A program made the translations under genes and the position numbers. This document shows, piece by piece, positions 32,212-36,750 of a stretch of DNA of 36,750 nucleotides (its first letter is position 1; each line of letters starts with the position of its first letter). The DNA lies in NCBI GenBank assembly GCA_945874695.1, contig CAMCHP010000025.1, forward strand, positions 1 to 36,750, in the 5' to 3' direction. The notes under the pieces were generated by a model. It was given only the letters and a program-made list of their open reading frames with translations, had not been told where the DNA came from and ran no database searches. This stretch comes from Chryseobacterium gleum (lineage in GTDB: Bacteria > Bacteroidota > Bacteroidia > Flavobacteriales_D > Sanyastnellaceae).

Positions 32212-33108
32212 CTACGTTGTGGGGCTAAGTCGGCGAAAGAACTGGGCCATGACGAATCCGCCAAGTAAATGCCACACGCCCCACCAAGCTAAGATGAAGG
32301 CCATGGTGCCATTGCCATCGAAAAAGTTGAAGGTAATGAGCAAGCCCAAAGCGGTGTTTTGAATCGATGTTTCGAGGCTGATGGTGATGCGGTCGGCAAG
32401 TGGTCTTCGCATGAGCTTCGGAATGAAAAACCCGCCCAATGCAGCCAAGAAATGGAAAACAGCCACGATCCAAAAGATCTCGGCAATGTGGTTGACGAAG
32501 TTTTGGTAGTTCCCGGCCAAAGCCATCACAATAAATCCAACCAGCACCAACATACTCAGCTTTTGAAGCGGTCCGTTAATGCGTTGGGCAAGGCCGGCAT
32601 ACCGGTGGGCGATGAACATCCCGGCGATAGCCGGCAAAACAATGACCCAAACAATGGTGACCAACGTCGGTAAAAAGGGGAGTACAATGGCTGTATCGCT
32701 GCCATCACCCGGAATCAAAGGGGCCCACAAGACAAAGAGCAGCGGGGTGGTGAATGCTGATGCCAACGAAGAAACCGTAGTCAGCGCCACACTCAATTCG
32801 ATGCTACCTTTTCCAACGAGTGAGAAAAAGTTTGATACGTTGCCACCCGGACAAGCAGCAAGCAGAATCATACCCGCTGCAAGGTCGCGCGAAGGCTCAA
32901 TTAGCACAATCAGCAAGCCAGTGAGTGCGGGTAAAAAGAGGTATTGACTTGCGATGCCCGCGATTACTGAGTAGGGACTGCGCACAATGTAACGCAGGTT
33001 CTCCCAACGCAGATTCAACGCCACACTGAACATGATGAACGCGAGGCACACGTTCAGCATCACGAGGCTTTCGGGACTAAAATTTAAGGTGATTTCATTC
33101 GCTGGCAT
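32212..33108 (-). CDS. Bile acid:sodium symporter family (SBF) transporter
   Basis: A protein of 298 residues, starting at the ATG at 33108 (MPANEITLNFSPESLVML), which lies within the end of cdaA and overlaps it by 14 bases. About nine membrane segments can be seen, including NVCLAFIMFSVALNL, VIAGIASQYLFLPALTGLL and LVGFIVMALAGNY. The family signature LLAACPGGNVSNFFSLVGKG and the SLETSIQNTALGLLITFNFF segment near the end hold the sodium and substrate sites. Members move organic anions such as bile acids, pantoate or other metabolites with sodium; the substrate here is unknown. Overlap with cdaA suggests one transcript. Confidence 0.92.
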   Translation of the reverse strand: MPANEITLNFSPESLVMLNVCLAFIMFSVALNLRWENLRYIVRSPYSVIAGIASQYLFLPALTGLLIVLIEPSRDLAAGMILLAACPGGNVSNFFSLVGKGSIELSVALTTVSSLASAFTTPLLFVLWAPLIPGDGSDTAIVLPFLPTLVTIVWVIVLPAIAGMFIAHRYAGLAQRINGPLQKLSMLVLVGFIVMALAGNYQNFVNHIAEIFWIVAVFHFLAALGGFFIPKLMRRPLADRITISLETSIQNTALGLLITFNFFDGNGTMAFILAWWGVWHLLGGFVMAQFFRRLSPTT

Positions 33109-33880
33109 GGAGTACCTCTTGAAGTTTATCGGGCTGAACGTTGCGGGTAAGTTCACCATGCAGCGCATAGCTCAATTCACCACGTTCTTCAGAAACCACA
33201 ATCACCAAGGCGTCGGTTTGCTCACTCATGCCAATCGCTGCGCGGTGTCGCATGCCAAGGCCAGCCATCATTTCAGCGCTTTCACTAATGGGCAATACGG
33301 CACCCGCCGATGAAATTCGTCCGTTCTTAATGATCACAGCGCCGTCGTGCAAGGGGCTGTTTTTGAAGAAAATGGTTTCGAGTAAAGTTGATGAAATGCG
33401 TGCATCCAATCGCTTTGATGACAAAATAAAAGGGGAGGGGTCAGCCTTGCGTGCAACCACGATCAGGGCACCCGTTTTTGATTTAGCCATGCGCTTGCAA
33501 GCGGCGACGATGGCTACCATGTGCCCCGAAGGCGGCGGCCCCTCAGGCGAAAACCACCGTTGAATGAATGCGGGCTTGCCTTTCAAAAAACGACGGTTGC
33601 CAATGAGAACCAGAAATTGCCGCAGCTCTTGCTGAAACAAGATGAGGAGTGCAATCACCCCTACGCCGATAATTTGGCCCAAAATCTCACTCAGCAGCTG
33701 CATTTCAAGGGCGGTAACCACTTTCCACAATGTGTATATGGCCACAATGCCCACGAAGATTTTGATGGCAATCGTACCGCGAATCAACTTGTAAATTTGG
33801 TACACAATCAATGCGACCAAGGCAAAGTCAACGATTCGAACAATTGACCAGTCGTCGATGATTTGTTCAACCCACGTCAT
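33095..33880 (-). CDS. cdaA: Diadenylate cyclase CdaA
   Basis: A protein of 261 residues. Three N-terminal membrane helices (about 15-90) are followed by the DAC domain. The active-site motifs are SPLHDGAVIIKNGRI (DGA at 179-181) and RHRAAIGMSEQTDALVIVVS (RHR at 211-213), both intact. It makes the second messenger c-di-AMP from two ATP at the inner membrane. Its ATG overlaps the folP stop (ATGA) and its end overlaps the SBF transporter start. In Bacteroidota cdaA is often next to folP. No glmM or cdaR-like partner is nearby. Confidence 0.95.
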   Translation of the reverse strand: MTWVEQIIDDWSIVRIVDFALVALIVYQIYKLIRGTIAIKIFVGIVAIYTLWKVVTALEMQLLSEILGQIIGVGVIALLILFQQELRQFLVLIGNRRFLKGKPAFIQRWFSPEGPPPSGHMVAIVAACKRMAKSKTGALIVVARKADPSPFILSSKRLDARISSTLLETIFFKNSPLHDGAVIIKNGRISSAGAVLPISESAEMMAGLGMRHRAAIGMSEQTDALVIVVSEERGELSYALHGELTRNVQPDKLQEVLHASE

Positions 33881-34716
33881 GCTGTGAAGGTATTGACTTG
33901 CTGAAGAATAGCAATGGCTTCAACCGCGGGTTTCACGTCGTGAACCCGCAAAATGCGTGCACCGTTTTGCAGGGCGAGCACGTGGGCAACGGTGCTTCCA
34001 TTCAATGCTTCTTCAGGTGCAACGTTGAGGGTTTTCCAAATCATACCCTTGCGCGAAATGCCAGCCAGAATCGGCAGTTCAAAGGCTTGCAACTCATCCA
34101 AACGACGCAGCAACTCGAAGTTATGTGTTGTGGTTTTGCCGAAGCCAAATCCAGGATCAAGTATGATATCGCTCACGCCCGCTTTGCGCAAAGCCTGAAT
34201 GTGTGAGCTGAAAAATGAAAAAACTTCGCCGACCACATCGCCGTAGCGGGGTTTGAGTTGCATGGTTGCAGGCTCGCCTTGCATGTGCATCAACACATAC
34301 GGCAATTGCAAGTCAACCACAGCTTGAAACAAATCAGGATCAAAGCGAAAGGCAGATACGTCGTTGATCATGCGCGCACCGGCATCGGCCGCACGACGGG
34401 CCACGTCGCCATAGAACGTATCAACACTGATGCAGGTGTTTGGAAAGCGCCGCGCAAGAGCGTCAATCACCGGAATCACACGCGCAGCCTCAGCTTCAGC
34501 ATCGATGCGTTCGGCACCCGGACGGGTCGACTGCCCGCCAACATCTAAAAAGGTCGCCCCATCGCGCAGCATGGCCTCAGCGGTGTGCAAGGCAGCATCA
34601 ACTGAAGCTTGCCTGCTGCTCGCATGAAAGGAGTCGGGCGTCACGTTCATGATCCCCATCACCAAAGGCTGGTCGAGTGAAATTATGCTGCCATTGAAAC
34701 GCAGAGTGAAGGCCAT
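33877..34716 (-). CDS. folP: Dihydropteroate synthase
   Basis: A protein of 279 residues, standard for the family. It joins p-aminobenzoate to the pterin diphosphate in folate synthesis and is the sulfonamide target. Motifs are LVMGIMNVTPDSFHASS (20-36), ATFLDVGGQSTRPGAERI, CISVDTFYGDVARRAADAG, MINDVSAFRFDPD, DIILDPGFGFGKTTTHN, LPILAGISRKGM and the end RVHDVKPAVEA. The gene is the first of an operon with cdaA and the transporter. It is divergent from DUF1599, separated by 45 bases containing a 22-base palindrome. Confidence 0.97.
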   Translation of the reverse strand: MAFTLRFNGSIISLDQPLVMGIMNVTPDSFHASSRQASVDAALHTAEAMLRDGATFLDVGGQSTRPGAERIDAEAEAARVIPVIDALARRFPNTCISVDTFYGDVARRAADAGARMINDVSAFRFDPDLFQAVVDLQLPYVLMHMQGEPATMQLKPRYGDVVGEVFSFFSSHIQALRKAGVSDIILDPGFGFGKTTTHNFELLRRLDELQAFELPILAGISRKGMIWKTLNVAPEEALNGSTVAHVLALQNGARILRVHDVKPAVEAIAILQQVNTFTA

Positions 34717-34732
34717 AATTCAGAGCGTCGTT

Positions 34733-34754
34733 GTATCTTTCGCCCGAAAGATAC
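34733..34754. promoter_or_regulatory. 22-base palindrome forming a symmetric divergent promoter
   Basis: GTATCTTTCG, CC, CGAAAGATAC: ten-base perfect arms. Each arm contains TATCTTTC, one base from the TAnnTTTG -7 box, pointing outward to DUF1599 (plus) and folP (minus). Expected starts lie about 15 bases before the ATG at 34762 and about 24 bases before that at 34716. It may serve as promoter, operator or both. Confidence 0.5.
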
Positions 34755-34761
34755 TACCCGA

Positions 34762-35307
34762 ATGCCGGATACCAATCAACAATACAACGATATCATTGCA
34801 GCCTGCGAAAAGTTGTTCGTAGATAAAACGAAAGACTATGGCACCTCTTGGCGCATTTTGCGCACAGCCTCACTCACAGATCAAATTTTTATCAAAGCCA
34901 ACCGCATACGTACCCTGCAAGAAGTGGGGGAAGCGAAGGTTGCAGAGAATTTAGACGATGCCTTCATGGCCATCGTGAATTACTCAGCCATGGCCTTGAT
35001 TCAACTTGAACTGAGTGACGACGCGCCACTCGAGTTAACCCTCGACGAGGCACACGCACACTACCGTGCGAAAGTGGATGAAACCCGCGATTTGATGCTG
35101 CGTAAAAATCACGATTACGGTGAGGCATGGCGCGATATGCGCGTGAGTTCACTCACCGACCTGATTTTGATGAAGCTACTTCGCATCAAACAAATCGAGA
35201 ACAACAGTGGGGCTACGCGTGTGTCTGAAGGTGTGGCATCGAACTACCAAGACATCCTCAATTACGCCGTTTTTGCCCTCATCCATTTGAATGAGACAGC
35301 CGCGTAA
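34762..35307 (+). CDS. DUF1599 protein (nucleotide modification associated domain), duplicated
   Basis: A protein of 181 residues made of two copies of the same unit. Copy 1 (about 7-85) has FVDKTKDYGTSWRILRTASL, then TDQIFIKANRIRTLQE. Copy 2 (about 98-175) has LRKNHDYGEAWRDMRVSSL, then TDLILMKLLRIKQIE. Each ends in a helix with D-x-x-NY (AIVNYSAMALIQLEL and DILNYAVFALIHLNE). DUF1599 (PF07659) has been linked to nucleotide modification on the basis of phage and island contexts; its chemistry is not established. It is cytoplasmic, with no signal peptide. It is divergent from folP and precedes the DoxX-type gene, an arrangement often kept in Bacteroidota. Confidence 0.87.
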   Translation: MPDTNQQYNDIIAACEKLFVDKTKDYGTSWRILRTASLTDQIFIKANRIRTLQEVGEAKVAENLDDAFMAIVNYSAMALIQLELSDDAPLELTLDEAHAHYRAKVDETRDLMLRKNHDYGEAWRDMRVSSLTDLILMKLLRIKQIENNSGATRVSEGVASNYQDILNYAVFALIHLNETAA

Positions 35308-35334
35308 TTTGTTAATTCATTTTAATTCTGCGAT

Positions 35335-35358
35335 CATCCTGCCGTTAGGCAGAAAACC
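35335..35358 (-). repeat. Hairpin repeat element, copy g
   Basis: On the plus strand CATC, CTGCC (35339-35343), loop GTTA, GGCAG (35348-35352), AAAACC. It begins 31 bases after the DUF1599 stop. Relative to the upstream gene it has the same orientation as copies a to d. The variable pair is T-A. Confidence 0.65.
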
Positions 35359-35445
35359 TTTCACAAACTTGCAGCGTAACTGTGTTGGAGGTACCCATGA
35401 ACCTCAATGAAAAGCGATAACTTGCACCTATAAAATACCATTTGC

Positions 35446-36750
35446 TATGCGTTTGATTGTTACCATTAGCCGCATCATCGTCGGCTCGTTGTTCATCGTG
35501 AGCGGACTGATCAAGTCAAATGACGCCATGGGCTTCATGTACAAACTTGAAGAATACTTTGAGCCAGGGGCGCTGAACCTAGAGTTTTTGACACCGTGGG
35601 CACTTGAATTGGCGGTTTTTATCGTCATCGGTGAAATATTGCTCGGCGTGGCTTTGCTCGTAGGCGCCTTGCCTAAACTAACGAGTTTGCTCACGCTCGT
35701 TATGATGCTGTTTTTCACATGGTTAACCAATTATACCGACGGCTGTGATCCCATGGGTAAGAAGCTCATTACAAACGAAATGGGGCAACAAGTTGAAATT
35801 GCCAACCAATGTGTGCTTGAATGCGGTTGCTTTGGCAATGCCATTCCATTGACACCGCACGAGAGCTTTTTGAAAGATTTGTTCTTGCTGGTGTTCGTGA
35901 TTCCGATCGTAATTGGTGCGTTCAGAGGACTGATTCGGTTGAATACCCCGCGTGAGTCGATTTACATTTATACCGTTGCAATCGTGATTACGGCGATTTT
36001 CGCAATGACCATGCTCGATTGGCTCTTCCCGCCGATGTTCACTGCGCTGTGCTTAATTGCTGCAGCATTCATTCAACGCCGTGTAAACCATCCTGCGAAA
36101 GAGTGGATCATGGCTGGCGCGGTGCTCGTTGTTTCAGGTATTTTCCAGTACCAAACCCTCGCGCACTTGCCTATGAAAGATTACCGTCCGTATGCCATCG
36201 GACAAAACATTCTTGAAAACATGAAAACGGCTGATGAACTCGGTTTAGAGGGGCCGCAGTACGCGACCAATTATCTTTTCAAGAACATCAAAACCAACAC
36301 CGATACCACCGTGTTGTCAACCGATTGGCTACAAATTCAGAGCACGCCTTGGTTTCAGAGTACCTATGAGTTGGTGAGCTACGATGGCGAAGAAGTAAAA
36401 ATCAGCGACGGCTATGAACCGCTCATTCAAGATTTTGAAGCGGTATCGTATGAAGGCGACGATTACACCTACGAGATCCTCGAAAACGAAGGCTACGTCT
36501 TTTTACACGTTTCAAACACCCTGAGCAAAACAGAGGCCTCGGCTCAACAAAAGCTCAATGCCCTCGCTGCGGCTGCTGAAGCCCAAGGCATTGCGTTCTT
36601 TGCATTGACCAACGGAAGCTTTGATGAGGTTGAAGAGTACCGCTTTCAACATCAAGCGGCTTACCCGTTCTTAAACGTCGATCAAACCGAACTCAAGATC
36701 ATCATCCGCAGCAATCCAGGCTTGGTGCTGCTTAAAAATGGGGTGGTGGT
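35446..36750 (+). CDS. DoxX-type membrane protein, BT_3928 family (3' end outside window)
   Basis: The frame opens with the ATG at 35446 (MRLIVTISRIIVGSLF) and is open through the last base (435 codons), so the end is missing. The N-terminal half is a DoxX-like four-helix membrane domain: IIVGSLFIVSGLIKSND, ELAVFIVIGEILLGVALLVG and LLTLVMMLFFTWLTNY. A cysteine cluster follows (NQCVLECGCFGNAIPLTPHE) with further membrane segments. The second half is soluble and extracytoplasmic; the part near the edge (AYPFLNVDQTELKIIIRSN, PGLVLLKNG) looks thioredoxin-like. BT_3928-family proteins of this layout usually sit next to DUF1599 and folP in Bacteroidota. The function is unknown; a redox role at the membrane is inferred from the Cys cluster. 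Confidence 0.85.

Overview
The window looks like a chromosomal segment of a Bacteroidota bacterium, most likely order Flavobacteriales. The reasons are: TAnnTTTG-type -7 boxes in front of many genes with little Shine-Dalgarno signal; a split transketolase; an S46 dipeptidyl-peptidase; a SusC/FecA-style TonB receptor with an N-terminal carboxypeptidase-like domain; DUF6913 next to dapA; and the cdaA/folP/DUF1599/DoxX-type neighbourhood. This is inferred from gene content and not from a 16S gene, and no RNA gene was recognised.

Region 1 (1-10811, minus strand) holds three paralogous secreted giants. Each is built from glycine-rich modules joined by cysteine-rich linkers. The two complete ones end in tandem arrays of a 24-residue GCTDPxAxNYDPxATxDDGSC-like repeat (22 copies in one, 7 in the other) followed by a single dockerin-like segment. 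The gene at the left edge runs out of the window. The other two overlap by ATGA and are probably co-transcribed.

Region 2 (11068-18307, minus strand) holds rplS, trmD, a Kv-beta-type aldo/keto reductase, a DPP7-like S46 peptidase, and yidC overlapping a DUF6438 lipoprotein. Region 3 (18611-21378, plus strand) has a PAS histidine kinase overlapping a stand-alone receiver protein, then a CrtA-like haem monooxygenase homologue. Region 4 (21427-25676) has a TonB-dependent receptor and a Gfo/Idh/MocA oxidoreductase on the minus strand, and pcm divergent from them. Then comes a 462-base gene-free stretch packed with inverted repeats (25677-26138). Region 5 (26139-36750) contains DUF6913-dapA, split transketolase, ychF-lipoprotein-rhomboid, a DivIC/FtsB-like protein, and an SBF transporter-cdaA-folP operon divergent from DUF1599 and a DoxX-type membrane protein cut by the right edge.

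The most unusual signal outside the genes is a dispersed small hairpin family, seen eight times (near 1900, 11565, 12360, 15825, 21455, 25720, 30765, 35345). Its core is CNGCC-loop-GGCNG flanked by GGATGG on one side and TTTT on the other. The variable stem position changes in a compensatory way (G-C, T-A, A-T). Six copies lie within 40 bases downstream of a stop codon. Two are inside coding sequence: one forms the C-terminal tail of the TonB receptor, the other encodes the end of a lipoprotein signal peptide. The glycine-rich/GCTDP protein cluster is the second main point of interest.
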